Source: Mesorhizobium sp. M2D.F.Ca.ET.226.01.1.1 (GTDB taxonomy: Bacteria; Pseudomonadota; Alphaproteobacteria; Rhizobiales; Rhizobiaceae). From it: a stretch of 64,000 nucleotides of DNA. The notes under the pieces are model-generated. The model did no database searches, was not told the DNA's origin, and saw nothing but the letters and a program-made list of their open reading frames with translations. Shown here piece by piece: positions 33,203 to 42,307 of this stretch. The DNA is taken from NCBI RefSeq assembly GCF_004022705.2, contig NZ_RZOY02000011.1:124001-188000 (forward strand), written 5' to 3'. The stretch's first letter is position 1. Every line of letters starts with the position of its first letter. Made by a program: the position numbers and the translations under genes.

Positions 33203-33628
33203 TCAGCCCGCTGGGGCTGCCGGCGCGCCGAACCAGCCGATGACGGCGCCGATGATCAGCATCACGCCCAGCCAGTGGCCGGCGTCGATCAGCGTCAGGG
33301 TCCAGCCGAAGCCCTGATAGCGGTGGTTGGCGGTCAAGGTGGTGGCGATGAAGCCGAGCCAGAGCACGAAGCCGAACAGCAGGCCGGCGACCGGATTCGG
33401 TTCCCCGCCGGTGATTGCCCCCACCACCAATGTCAGGACAAGCGCCATGACCAGCTCGGCGATGAAGCTGACGACGAACGGAAGGGCCGAGCGCTTCATG
33501 GTCGCCGGGTCGAGCTTCGCCGCGTTCAACCAGGGCTTGCTCAAACCCATGTACCAGACAGCACCGAACAACCATGCGACGATGGCGGCGACGATCACCG
33601 CCAGCCAGTTCACGACCGAAAAATCCAT
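33203..33628 (-). CDS. DUF1761 membrane protein
   Basis: This is a 141-residue protein with four hydrophobic segments. It starts MDFSVVNWLAVIVAAIVAWL and includes GAVWYMGLSKPWL and HRYQGFGWTLTLIDAGHWLG, which are typical of DUF1761. The function is unknown. It starts at the ATG at 33628 after GGAGGGGAA. It converges on the LysR gene, with ten bases between the two stop codons. Confidence 0.85.
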   Translation of the reverse strand: MDFSVVNWLAVIVAAIVAWLFGAVWYMGLSKPWLNAAKLDPATMKRSALPFVVSFIAELVMALVLTLVVGAITGGEPNPVAGLLFGFVLWLGFIATTLTANHRYQGFGWTLTLIDAGHWLGVMLIIGAVIGWFGAPAAPAG

Positions 33629-33678
33629 GCGTTCCCCTCCAAATCGAAATGCGATGGAACGCTTGTTCGCCCGTCGCG

Positions 33679-34335
33679 TCAAGCAAGGCGCCAGACAGTC
33701 GTGCGCTTGACCTCGGCATCTTCCAGCACCCGCGTCACCGGGACCTCATAGGCGGCAAGCGGCTGCAGTCCGGTCCTGGGCAGGTAGGCGCGGCCGGGGT
33801 CGCCGACGAGGATCTCGGCGCCGCGCGCCCGCAGGTCCGCGAACCAGGGCATGAGCCTGTCGGCGAAGGCTTTGTCGTAGAAGACGTCGCCGGCAAGCAC
33901 GACGTCCCAGCCATCGTCGGAGCCGACACAGTCCGCGCCGAGGAATTCTACTACGACTGCATTGGCTTCAAGGTTGAGCGCGATCGCCGTCGCGCAAAAC
34001 GGGTCGATGTCGGCGGCGATGACTTCCGCAGCACCCGCCTTCATCGCCGCGATCGCGACGAGGCCCGAGCCGGAGGCGAAATCGAGCACGCGTTTTCCCC
34101 GCACGGTTCCGGGATGATCGAGCACATAGCGGGCGAGACCCTGGCCGCCGGCCCAGGCGAAGGCCCAGAAGGGTGGTGGCAGGCCGATCTCGGCCAGCTC
34201 CTCCTCGGTGCGCAGCCAAAGGTCATGCGCCTCGTCGGCAAGATGCAAAAGCACTTCCGGGACGTGCGGCGGCGCCATCAGCGCCGTGTTGTCGAGGATG
34301 AACTTTTTGGCGTTCTTGGGCGTGAGCTTCGTCAC
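33679..34335 (-). CDS. Protein methyltransferase-like SAM enzyme
   Basis: This is a 218-residue class I methyltransferase related to the ETFB-lysine/L11 methyltransferase group. The pattern is PPFWAFAWAGGQGLARYVLD, then motif I VLDFASGSGLVAIAAMKAGA, then VIAADIDPFCATAIALN and the DVVLAGDVFYDKAFAD catalytic region. It probably methylates a protein lysine. It starts at a GTG that overlaps the stop of the EVE-domain gene (GTGA), so the two are coupled. A frame continuing upstream to 34791 is only the antisense shadow of the EVE gene. Confidence 0.82.
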   Translation of the reverse strand: MTKLTPKNAKKFILDNTALMAPPHVPEVLLHLADEAHDLWLRTEEELAEIGLPPPFWAFAWAGGQGLARYVLDHPGTVRGKRVLDFASGSGLVAIAAMKAGAAEVIAADIDPFCATAIALNLEANAVVVEFLGADCVGSDDGWDVVLAGDVFYDKAFADRLMPWFADLRARGAEILVGDPGRAYLPRTGLQPLAAYEVPVTRVLEDAEVKRTTVWRLA

Positions 34336-34757
34336 GGCGCCGGGTTGAGCTCGGCCATGCGGCAGACCTCTTTCCATTGGGCCGGCGTCACCGGCTGCAC
34401 GGAAAGCCGGCCGAGCCGCACCAGCGCCATGTCGGCGAGCTTGGGATTGGCCTTCACCTGTTCCAATGTCACCGGCTTCGGCACGTCCTTGAAGGCGCGG
34501 ATGTCGACGCATTCCCAGCGTGGATCGTCGGTGGTGCTGTCGGGATGCGCCAGCGCACAGACCTCCGCGATGCCGACGATGTCGAGACCCTCGTTGGAAT
34601 GGTAGAAGAAGCCGAGATCGCCGATCTGCATCGCCTTCATGTTGTTGCGGGCGGCGTAGTTGCGCACACCGTCCCACTGCGTGCCGGCCTTGCCCTTGGC
34701 CTTCAGCGCCTCGAAGGAAAAGACCGAGGGTTCGGACTTGAACAGCCAGTAGTTCAT
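34332..34757 (-). CDS. EVE domain protein
   Basis: This is a 141-residue single-domain protein of the EVE/PUA-like fold, known to bind modified bases in DNA or RNA. It has the typical MNYWLFKSEPSVFSFEAL start, GTQWDGVRNYAARNNMKAM, and FFYHSNEGLDIVGIAEV in the binding pocket. It is co-translated with the downstream methyltransferase. Confidence 0.93.
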   Translation of the reverse strand: MNYWLFKSEPSVFSFEALKAKGKAGTQWDGVRNYAARNNMKAMQIGDLGFFYHSNEGLDIVGIAEVCALAHPDSTTDDPRWECVDIRAFKDVPKPVTLEQVKANPKLADMALVRLGRLSVQPVTPAQWKEVCRMAELNPAP

Positions 34758-34851
34758 ATCGATTGTCCCATTCGCTTTGTCGCACCGCCACGCATGGCGT
34801 TCCCGTCTATGCTTACTCTGTCGCCGTCGCCGCGGCGAGAGCGGCGAACGA

Positions 34852-35148
34852 TCATGCGCCGGCAGGCTTCTGGAAGACCCAGTTCCATGGACGGATCTGG
34901 ACGCTTTCGAACAAGCCGGCCTTGGCGTAGGGATCGGCGGCGGCGAGCGCTTGGGCGCCAGCCATGTCGGACGCCTCGATCATCACCAAGCTGCCGTCCG
35001 GCTTGCCGTCGGCGTCGAGGAAGGGACCGGCAAAGGCAAGCCTGCCTTCGCTGATCAGGCCTTCCAGGAACGCCGCATGCGCCGGCCGCGTGTCGACGCG
35101 CAGTTGCAGGCTGCCGGGCTTGTCCTTGCAAATCAACGCAAACAGCAT
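34852..35148 (-). CDS. YciI family protein
   Basis: This is a 98-residue protein of the YciI group proper. It starts MLFALICKDKPGSLQLRVDT, has the conserved HAAFLEGLISEGRLAFAGPF with the histidine of the proposed active site, and ends with DPYAKAGLFESVQIRPWNWV. It lies 18 bases after gpsA in the same direction and may be co-transcribed with it. Confidence 0.9.
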   Translation of the reverse strand: MLFALICKDKPGSLQLRVDTRPAHAAFLEGLISEGRLAFAGPFLDADGKPDGSLVMIEASDMAGAQALAAADPYAKAGLFESVQIRPWNWVFQKPAGA

Positions 35149-35166
35149 CTTTCAAACTCCGATGGT

Positions 35167-36186
35167 TCAGATGTCGGTTTCGGTCTTGAGCGGGCGTGTC
35201 ATCAGCGCGGTCACGGCCTGATCGATGGTCACCTTGCCATCGAGGATGGCGGCGACGGCGGAAATGATCGGCGCCTCGATGCCGCGCTCGGCGGCGATGC
35301 GGGCGGCGATGCCGGCCGTCGGCACGCCTTCGGCGAGCGGCAGGCCGGCAAGCGGCTTGCCCTGGCCGAGGGCTAGACCATAGGCGAAATTGCGCGACTG
35401 CGCCGAGGAGCAGGTGAGCAGCAGGTCGCCGAGGCCCGAAAGCCCCATCAGCGTCTCCGGCCTGGCGCCGAAGGCGGCGCCGATGCGGCGCAATTCGACG
35501 AAGCCGCGCGTTACCATGGCGGCCTGGGCGCTGGCCCCGAGCCCGGCACCGGTGACGGCGCCGGCGGCGATGGCGAAGACGTTCTTCAGCGCGCCGCCGA
35601 TCTCGACGCCGATCAGATCGTCGCTGGAATAGCAGCGCAGGTTTTCGGCCGAAAAGCGGGCGGCCAGCTCGGCGGCCAGTTCACCGTCGCTCGCGGCCAC
35701 AACAACCGCCGTCGGCAAGCCGCGCGCGACATCGCTGGCGAAACTCGGACCGGAAAGGGCTGCGACGAGATTGTTGGGCAGGGTTTCGGCGACGATGGTC
35801 GAGAGCAGCGCCCCGGTGTCGCGCTCGATGCCCTTGGCGCAGAGCACGAGCGGCGCTCCCTGAGGCACATGGCTACGAGCAGCGGCCAGGACCGCGCGCA
35901 GCGACTGCGCCGGCGTCACGGCCAGCACGCAGTCGGCGCCGTCGAGCGCGGCAGCCACATCGCTGGTGACCGTGATGCCGAGCTCGATCCTGATGCCAGG
36001 CAGATAGCGCGGGTTCTCGCCGCGGGTGACGGCGGCGACGGTCTCGGCGTCGCGCGCATAGAGTCGAACATCATGGCCGGCGCGCAGCATGGCGAGCGCC
36101 AGCGCCGTGCCCCAGGCACCGCCGCCGAGCACGGCAACGCGCCAGCCGTTGCCCGATTTCCGGCCGCTCGCTGCCTTCGCGCTCAT
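35167..36186 (-). CDS. gpsA: NAD(P)-dependent glycerol-3-phosphate dehydrogenase
   Basis: GpsA makes sn-glycerol-3-phosphate from dihydroxyacetone phosphate for phospholipid synthesis. The 339-residue protein has the dinucleotide motif VAVLGGGAWGTALALAML, the LCAKGIERDTG segment, the catalytic lysine region IGGALKNVFAIAAGAVTG, and GLSGLGDLLLTCSS. The ATG overlaps the stop of tsaD (ATGA), which argues for this start over an in-frame one at 36390 inside tsaD. Confidence 0.95.
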   Translation of the reverse strand: MSAKAASGRKSGNGWRVAVLGGGAWGTALALAMLRAGHDVRLYARDAETVAAVTRGENPRYLPGIRIELGITVTSDVAAALDGADCVLAVTPAQSLRAVLAAARSHVPQGAPLVLCAKGIERDTGALLSTIVAETLPNNLVAALSGPSFASDVARGLPTAVVVAASDGELAAELAARFSAENLRCYSSDDLIGVEIGGALKNVFAIAAGAVTGAGLGASAQAAMVTRGFVELRRIGAAFGARPETLMGLSGLGDLLLTCSSAQSRNFAYGLALGQGKPLAGLPLAEGVPTAGIAARIAAERGIEAPIISAVAAILDGKVTIDQAVTALMTRPLKTETDI

Positions 36187-37271
36187 GCCTTGGCACCGCG
36201 ACGGCCAGAGCCGACAAGGGGCGCCGAAACGCTGTCGAGTGGCCAGCGCGAACGCGGCACGAAATCGGCGGTGTTTTCGTCGGCGATGCCGGCGCGCAGC
36301 CGCTCGATGCCGGCCCAGGCGATCATCGCCGCGTTGTCGGTGCAAAGCTTTTGCGGCGGCGCGACGAAGGCGAAGCCGGCTTGCGAACACAGCGCTTCAA
36401 GCGTCGCCTTGATGGTGCGGTTGGCGGCGACGCCGCCGGCGACGACCAGCGCCGGCTTTGCCTGGTCGGGGAATTCCTGGCGAAAGCGGGCAAGCGCGCG
36501 GGCGACACGATCGCCCAGCGCATCGGCCACCGCCGCCTGGAAGGAGGCGCAGATGTCGGCAACGTCCTGGTCGCTCAGCGGCGCGATCGCGGTCGCCGCC
36601 TGGCGCACCGCCGTCTTCAGGCCGGAGAAGGAAAAGTCCGGCTGCGCCGAACCTTTCATCGGGCGCGGGAATGGGAAGCGGCCGGCGTCGCCTGTCGCTG
36701 CCGCCTTCTCGACATTCGGGCCGCCGGGATAGGGCAGGCCGAGCATCTTGGCCGTCTTGTCGAAGGCTTCGCCGAGCGCATCGTCGATCGTGGTCGCCCA
36801 GCGCTGGTAATCGCCGACGCCGCGCACCGCGACGATCTGGGTGTGGCCGCCGGAAACGAGCAGAAGCAGGTAGGGAAAATCGAGACCGTCGGTCAGCCGC
36901 GCCGTCAGCGCATGGCCTTCGAGATGATTGACAGCGATCAATGGCTTGTTGGCGGCGGCGGCGATTGCTTTCGCCGTCATCAGGCCGACGATCAGGCCGC
37001 CGACCAGGCCGGGACCGGCGGTCGCGGCAATCGCGTCGACCTCATCCAGCGACACGTTGGAATCTTCAAGTGCTGCCTCGACAATCCCGTCCAGCGCCTC
37101 GACATGGGCGCGAGCTGCGATCTCCGGCACGACGCCGCCGAAGGCCGCGTGCTCCTCGATCTGGCTCAGCACCACGTTGGACAGGATTTCGGGCGCGGAG
37201 ACGCTGTCCAGCGCCACAACGCTGGCCGCGGTCTCGTCGCAGCTCGTCTCAATGCCCAGAACGCGGATCAA
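36183..37271 (-). CDS. tsaD: tRNA threonylcarbamoyladenosine transferase TsaD
   Basis: With TsaB, TsaE and TsaC, TsaD makes the t6A37 modification of ANN-decoding tRNAs. The product is 362 residues from a TTG at 37271, with GAGGA ten bases upstream. This start places the hallmark RVLGIETSCDETAASVV at the N-terminus; upstream codons read as noise. The metal-binding HLEGHALTARL motif and the ATP-binding LLLLVSGGHTQI are present. It is coupled to gpsA by a four-base overlap. hemC is divergent across 98 bases. Confidence 0.93.
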   Translation of the reverse strand: MIRVLGIETSCDETAASVVALDSVSAPEILSNVVLSQIEEHAAFGGVVPEIAARAHVEALDGIVEAALEDSNVSLDEVDAIAATAGPGLVGGLIVGLMTAKAIAAAANKPLIAVNHLEGHALTARLTDGLDFPYLLLLVSGGHTQIVAVRGVGDYQRWATTIDDALGEAFDKTAKMLGLPYPGGPNVEKAAATGDAGRFPFPRPMKGSAQPDFSFSGLKTAVRQAATAIAPLSDQDVADICASFQAAVADALGDRVARALARFRQEFPDQAKPALVVAGGVAANRTIKATLEALCSQAGFAFVAPPQKLCTDNAAMIAWAGIERLRAGIADENTADFVPRSRWPLDSVSAPLVGSGRRGAKA

Positions 37272-37369
37272 TTGGTCGCTATCCTCGAAGATTGTCTGAC
37301 CGGCGTTTAGTAGATAGGACAAAACCCGGCAGACCTCGTATGCCCGGGGGTTATCACGGACCGCGCGCC

Positions 37370-38293
37370 ATGCAAACTTTGAAAATCGGAACACGCGGCA
37401 GCCCGCTGGCGCTGGCTCAGGCGCATGAGACGCGGTCGCGGCTGATGAAGGCGCATGGCTTGCCGGAGCAGGCGTTCGAGGTGGTGCCGATCTCGACGAG
37501 CGGTGATCGCATCCAGGACCGGCCGCTGTCGGAGGCCGGCGGCAAGGGCCTGTTCACCAAAGAGATCGAGGAGGCGCTGCTCGATCGCCGCATCGACATC
37601 GCCGTGCACTCGTCGAAAGACATGCCGACGGTGCTGCCCGACGGGTTGGAGCTTTGCACCTTCCTGCCGCGTGAGGATGCGCGCGATGCTTTCATCGGCA
37701 AGAGGGCGACGCGGATCGCCGACCTGCCGCATGGCGCGACGGTTGGATCCTCGTCGCTGCGCCGCCAGGCGCTGATCCGTCGGATGCGGCCGGATCTCGA
37801 TGTGGTGATCTTTCGCGGCAATGTGCAGACCAGGCTGCGCAAGCTGGACGAGGGCGTCGCCGAAGGCACGATCCTCGCCTATGCCGGACTGAAGCGGCTC
37901 GGGCTGGAACATGTCGTCACCGACCTCATGCCGCTGGAGGATTTCCCGCCGGCGCCAGGGCAAGGCGCGATTGGCATCGAAACCCGCATCGGCGACCGTG
38001 ACGTCGAGAAAATGCTGGCGGCGATCCGTCACGTGCCGACCGGCCAGGCGCTCACCTGCGAGCGCGCCTTTCTCGCCGCGCTCGACGGCTCGTGCCGCAC
38101 GCCGATCGCCGGCCATGCGACGGTCTCGGGCGAGAAACTGTCCTTTGCCGGGCTGATCATCTCGCCCGACGGCACGGAATCGCATGAGGTGCGGCTGGAG
38201 GGCGAGGCCGCGGACGCGGCGGAAATAGGCATGGATGCCGCGCGGACGGTGCGCGCCCGGGCTGGCGCGAAATTCTTCGACGGCTGGGCCTGA
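37370..38293 (+). CDS. hemC: Porphobilinogen deaminase HemC
   Basis: HemC joins four porphobilinogens into hydroxymethylbilane. The 307-residue protein has the N-terminal KIGTRGSPLALAQA, the active-site aspartate region HSSKDMPT, arginine-rich VGSSSLRRQALIRR, and the cofactor-binding Cys242 in ALDGSCRTPIAGHA. hemD follows after one base, so the two successive steps are made from one transcript. Confidence 0.96.
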   Translation: MQTLKIGTRGSPLALAQAHETRSRLMKAHGLPEQAFEVVPISTSGDRIQDRPLSEAGGKGLFTKEIEEALLDRRIDIAVHSSKDMPTVLPDGLELCTFLPREDARDAFIGKRATRIADLPHGATVGSSSLRRQALIRRMRPDLDVVIFRGNVQTRLRKLDEGVAEGTILAYAGLKRLGLEHVVTDLMPLEDFPPAPGQGAIGIETRIGDRDVEKMLAAIRHVPTGQALTCERAFLAALDGSCRTPIAGHATVSGEKLSFAGLIISPDGTESHEVRLEGEAADAAEIGMDAARTVRARAGAKFFDGWA

Positions 38294-38294
38294 C

Positions 38295-39008
38295 ATGGTC
38301 CGCGTCCTGGTGACGAGGCCCGAGCCCGACGCGTCGCGCACGGCGCGACGCCTCGAAACCGAGGGATTTCAGTCTGTCCTGCTGCCGCTGACCGAGACGC
38401 GCGCCTTGCCGGTCGAGGCGACCATCACCGCCGATGCCGCGGCGGTCGCCGTCACCAGTGCCAATGCGGTGCGCCATGCGCCGAACGCGCTGATCGCGGC
38501 GCTCGCACGCTTGCCATGCCACGCGGTTGGCAAAAGGACGGCCGAAGCCTGCCGCGCGGCGGGATTTTCATCCGTCACGGAAGGGCAAGGCGACGCCGAA
38601 GCGCTGGCCGACGCCATCGCCGGCGGCCTTGCCGGCAAGGCGATCGTCTATTTGTGCGGCCGTGTCCGCTTCCCGGCGTTCGAACGGCGGCTGGCGGAAG
38701 CGGGCATGCGCGTCCAGGCGATCGAGACTTACGACACGACCCGGATCGACTATGGCGATGCCGAGGTGCTCGCCCGCCTGTCGGAACAGCCGGTCGGGGC
38801 GGCGCTGCTCTATTCGGCCAAGGCCAGTGCGGCGCTGTCCAGCCTGATTGCGCGACCGGCCCTGAAGCATCTCTTTGAAAAGACAGAATTTCTGGCGCTT
38901 TCGTCGCGTGTCGCCGAGCCGCTGGATGGGACAGCCGGGCGCAGGATTCGGATCGCGCCGCGACCGGATGAAGACGCGCTTCTCGCGCTTTTGTCGCAAC
39001 CGCGCTAG
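38295..39008 (+). CDS. hemD: Uroporphyrinogen-III synthase HemD
   Basis: HemD cyclises hydroxymethylbilane with inversion of ring D. The 237-residue protein opens VRVLVTRPEPDASRTARRLE and contains VAVTSANAVRHAPN, CHAVGKRTAEACRAAGF and LLYSAKASAALSSLI, the weakly conserved marks of this fast-evolving family. Its position right behind hemC makes the assignment secure. The stop codon lies one base before a large perfect hairpin. Confidence 0.93.
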   Translation: MVRVLVTRPEPDASRTARRLETEGFQSVLLPLTETRALPVEATITADAAAVAVTSANAVRHAPNALIAALARLPCHAVGKRTAEACRAAGFSSVTEGQGDAEALADAIAGGLAGKAIVYLCGRVRFPAFERRLAEAGMRVQAIETYDTTRIDYGDAEVLARLSEQPVGAALLYSAKASAALSSLIARPALKHLFEKTEFLALSSRVAEPLDGTAGRRIRIAPRPDEDALLALLSQPR

Positions 39009-39108
39009 GGCATTTCACCGTTTCGCGGAAACGGTGAAATGCCCTATCTCTTTGTTTTTACGCAATTCCGGACGGAAAACCGCTCACACTTTTCCTGGAA
39101 TTGCTCTA
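39007..39108 (+). repeat. 18-bp perfect hairpin plus repeat family B, copy 4
   Basis: AGGGCATTTCACCGTTTC and its exact inverse are separated by GCG (39007-39045) and begin within the hemD stop codon. The family B body TTTGTTTTTACGCAATTCCG...TTTTCCTGGAATTGCTCTA follows (39049-39107). The same two-part layout occurs at 31779-31880. It probably acts as a terminator or attenuator between hemD and the next gene. Confidence 0.88.
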
Positions 39109-39214
39109 AACCGCGTCATCACACCGCCCCTTTTCACCGCTTGGTGATGTGCTAGAGCATCCTGACGCTCGAGACCCTTTGAACCATCCCCAAGCCAGTT
39201 CGCGGAGCCTAAGC

Positions 39215-40684
39215 ATGGTCAAGACGCCGAAGATGCGACATTCGAAGACCCGGCGCGAGCCGGTGACCATCGAACTCGAGCCCGGCGCCGTCTCGCGAAT
39301 CACCGACGAGGATGCCGCCAAGGCTGAAGCCGCGCAGACCGACGAGGCGAAGGCGGAAGAGGCGGCCGCGGCTTCGCAGCCGGAGGCTCCGGACGAGCCG
39401 ATCCATGCCGAGCAGGCCGATATCGAGCCGTGGGAGCACAGCGACGCCGCGCAGGCAGCGGCTGACAAGCCCGAGGCCGGCAAGGACGAGCCGGAAGCGC
39501 CGTATCCCGGCGGCTCCGATGCGCCGAAAAGCAAACCCAAGGGCTTCGAGTACAATTTCGAGGATGCACCGGCTGCCAGCGCCGGCGCCTCGACAGCGAA
39601 GCCAAGCGAGACAAGAAGCGAGACACGGGGCGAGGATCGTGTGCCGCAGCCATCGCGCAAAGCCGGCGTCAACGCCATCGCCGCGGGCGTCATCGGCGGC
39701 GTGATCGCGCTTGCCGGCGCAGGCCTGCTGCAGGCGGTCGGATTGATTGGCGCGCCGGGGTCGAACGGCGGATCGCTGGACGGCGTCAATGGCGAGATTG
39801 CTTCGCTGAAGGGCCAAATCGCGGCGCTGAAGGAAAACGGCGACACCGGCGCTTTCGCCAAGGTGGAGGGCCTTTCCTCGGCGCTGGAGCAGGTCAAGAC
39901 CGATGTCGCGGCGCTGAAATCCTCGGCCGGTCAAAGCGGCGACGGCAGCGCGCTCAAGGCGCTCAGCGACAAGGTCGGCCAGATCGAGACGACGATCGCC
40001 GAGCTGCAGAAGAACGGCAACGCGGCGCCCGTCGATCTCGGGCCGCTCAACGAGAAGATCGCCGGGCTCGACGCGCTGGTGAAATCGACCGGCGACGCGG
40101 CCAAGGCCGCGGACGGCCGGGTTGCAGCACTTGAGCAATCGGTGTCGCAGCTTTCCAGCAAGGTCGAGGCCCAGGCCTCGCAGCCAAAGATCGCGCTGGC
40201 GATCGCGGCCGCAGCGCTGAAGTCGGCGCTCGATCGCGGCGCGCCCTTCGCCACCGAGCTCGACACCTTCGCGGCCATCGCGCCGGATGCGCCGGAGCTC
40301 GCAGCCCTGCGGTCTTACGCCGACAAGGGCGTGCCGACCCGCGCCGCCATCGCTTCGGAGGTCGATGCCGCCGCCAATGCCATGGTCGAGGCGGCGACGC
40401 CGGTCGACCAGAACGCAGGCTTCTTCCAGAGCCTTGTCTCCAGCGCGGAATCGCTGGTCAAGGTAAGGCCGGTCGGCGCCGTCGAAGGCAAGGGCGCGCC
40501 GGAAACCGTCGCCCGCATGGAAGTGGCGGTCAACAAGGGCGATTACGCCAAGGCGCTCAGCGAGTACGACACGCTTCCCGATGCGGTGAAGGCGGCCGGC
40601 GCCGATTTTGCCGGCAAACTGAAGGCGCGGCTCGAGGTCGAAAAGCAGCTCGAAGCGCTGATCGCCGGCGCGACGAAGGCGTGA
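39215..40684 (+). CDS. Mic60/mitofilin-like membrane protein
   Basis: This is a 489-residue protein. The first ~150 residues are acidic and low-complexity, followed by one membrane helix (GVIGGVIALAGAGLLQAVG). A long coiled-coil region comes next (IASLKGQIAALKENG, VKTDVAALKSS, IETTIAELQKNG), and a C-terminal mitofilin-like domain follows (PVGAVEGKGAPETVARME onward). Alphaproteobacterial Mic60 homologues lie beside hemY and haem genes, as here, and bend inner membranes. GGAG lies seven bases before the ATG at 39215. The C-terminal domain supports Mic60 over a generic coiled-coil protein. Confidence 0.82.
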   Translation: MVKTPKMRHSKTRREPVTIELEPGAVSRITDEDAAKAEAAQTDEAKAEEAAAASQPEAPDEPIHAEQADIEPWEHSDAAQAAADKPEAGKDEPEAPYPGGSDAPKSKPKGFEYNFEDAPAASAGASTAKPSETRSETRGEDRVPQPSRKAGVNAIAAGVIGGVIALAGAGLLQAVGLIGAPGSNGGSLDGVNGEIASLKGQIAALKENGDTGAFAKVEGLSSALEQVKTDVAALKSSAGQSGDGSALKALSDKVGQIETTIAELQKNGNAAPVDLGPLNEKIAGLDALVKSTGDAAKAADGRVAALEQSVSQLSSKVEAQASQPKIALAIAAAALKSALDRGAPFATELDTFAAIAPDAPELAALRSYADKGVPTRAAIASEVDAAANAMVEAATPVDQNAGFFQSLVSSAESLVKVRPVGAVEGKGAPETVARMEVAVNKGDYAKALSEYDTLPDAVKAAGADFAGKLKARLEVEKQLEALIAGATKA

Positions 40685-40694
40685 GGAAGACAAG

Positions 40695-42263
40695 ATGATC
40701 CGCCTTCTCGCCTTCCTCGCCGTCGTCTTCGCGCTGGGTCTCGGCTTTGCCTGGCTGGCCGACCGTCCGGGCGAGATGCTCGTCACCTTCAACGGCTACC
40801 AGTACCAGCTCACGCTGATGGTGGCGGCGGTGGCGATCGTCGCCGTGGTCGCCGCGGTGATGATCGTCTGGTGGCTGATCAAGTCGCTGTGGAACAGCCC
40901 CTACACGATCTCGCGCTATTTCCGGGTGCGCCGCCGCGACCGCGGCTACCAGGCGCTGTCGACCGGCATGATCGCCGCCGGGGCCGGCGACGGCGCGCTG
41001 GCGCGCAAGAAGACCAAGGAAGCGGCGAAGCTGATCAGCTCCGACCAGGAGCCGCTGATCAACCTGCTCGACGCGCAGGCCTCTCTGCTCGAAGGCGACC
41101 ATGAGGGCGCGCGCGAGAAATTCGAGCGCATGCTCGACGATCCCGAGATGCGGCTGCTCGGCCTGCGCGGCCTCTATCTGGAGGCCGAGCGGCTCGGCGA
41201 CCGCAACGCCGCGCGCCACTATGCCGGCCGTGCCGCCGCGGTGGCGCCGCAGCTGGCCTGGGCGGCCGAATCGACACTCGAGGAGCTGACCGAACGCGGC
41301 GATTGGGATGGCGCGCTGAAGCTGGTCGAGGCGCAGAAATCGACGCGACAGATCGAGCGCGACGCCGCCAACCGCCGCCGCGCCGTGCTGCTGACTGCCA
41401 AGGCGCAGGCGCTGGTCGACAGCGACCCGAACGCGGCTCGCACCGCTGCGCTCGAAGCCAACAAGCTGGCGCCCGATTTTGCGCCGGCGGCGGTGATCGC
41501 CGCCGATCTGGTTATCCGGCAAAACGATGTACGCAAGGGCTCCAAGATCCTGGAAGCCGCGTGGAAGGCCGAGCCGCATCCCGACATTGCCGAGCTCTAC
41601 ACGCATGCGAGGTCGGGCGACGCGGTGCTCGACCGCCTCAACCGGGCGAAGAAGCTGCAGGAATTGAAGAGAAACCACCCCGAGTCGTCGATGGCCGTGG
41701 CGCGCGCGGCGCTCGACGCGCAGGACTACGCCACCGCGCGGCGCGAGGCGGAGGCCGCGATCCGCATGGACCGCCGCGAAGGCGCCTACCTTCTGCTCGC
41801 CGATATCGAGGAAGCCGAGACTGGCGACCAGGGCAAGGTGCGGCAGTTGCTGTCCAAAGCCGTGCGCGCCCCGCGCGATCCGGCCTGGGTGGCGGACGGC
41901 GTCATCTCCGAGCGCTGGGCGCCGGTGTCGCCGGTCACCGGCAAGCTCGACGCCTTCACCTGGCGCGCGCCGATGGAGCGGCTCGGCCACCTGATCGAAA
42001 GCGACGCGGATGTCGCGGTGCCGGCGGTTGCCGCCGCGCCTTCGGCCGCACCCGCTGAAAAGGCGATTGACATCGTTGCCGATGCTCCGGCCGGGAAGCC
42101 GGCATCGACGAATGGCGGCGAGAAGGATAGAGCGGCGGCTCAAACTGTTGGTGAGGCGGAAACAATCGACCAGGGTGCGGGGCTGCCGCATCTCCCGGAC
42201 GATCCGGGCGTCGCGCCGGAAGAGGCCCAGGAAAAATCGCCGCGCCGGTTTCGTTTGTTCTAA
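40695..42263 (+). CDS. hemY: HemY-like TPR membrane protein
   Basis: This is a 522-residue protein. Two N-terminal membrane helices (LLAFLAVVFALGLGFAWLAD and LMVAAVAIVAVVAAVMIVWW) with the HemY-N pattern ISRYFRVRRRDRGYQALSTG are followed by TPR repeats and an alanine/proline-rich tail. This is the TPR-type HemY of haem operons, not protoporphyrinogen oxidase; its role is unclear. It begins ten bases after the Mic60-like gene. Confidence 0.9.
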   Translation: MIRLLAFLAVVFALGLGFAWLADRPGEMLVTFNGYQYQLTLMVAAVAIVAVVAAVMIVWWLIKSLWNSPYTISRYFRVRRRDRGYQALSTGMIAAGAGDGALARKKTKEAAKLISSDQEPLINLLDAQASLLEGDHEGAREKFERMLDDPEMRLLGLRGLYLEAERLGDRNAARHYAGRAAAVAPQLAWAAESTLEELTERGDWDGALKLVEAQKSTRQIERDAANRRRAVLLTAKAQALVDSDPNAARTAALEANKLAPDFAPAAVIAADLVIRQNDVRKGSKILEAAWKAEPHPDIAELYTHARSGDAVLDRLNRAKKLQELKRNHPESSMAVARAALDAQDYATARREAEAAIRMDRREGAYLLLADIEEAETGDQGKVRQLLSKAVRAPRDPAWVADGVISERWAPVSPVTGKLDAFTWRAPMERLGHLIESDADVAVPAVAAAPSAAPAEKAIDIVADAPAGKPASTNGGEKDRAAAQTVGEAETIDQGAGLPHLPDDPGVAPEEAQEKSPRRFRLF

Positions 42264-42307
42264 GCTATGTTCTGGGGCCGGTTTTGGCGGGCAGGGGAAA
42301 GATATCG

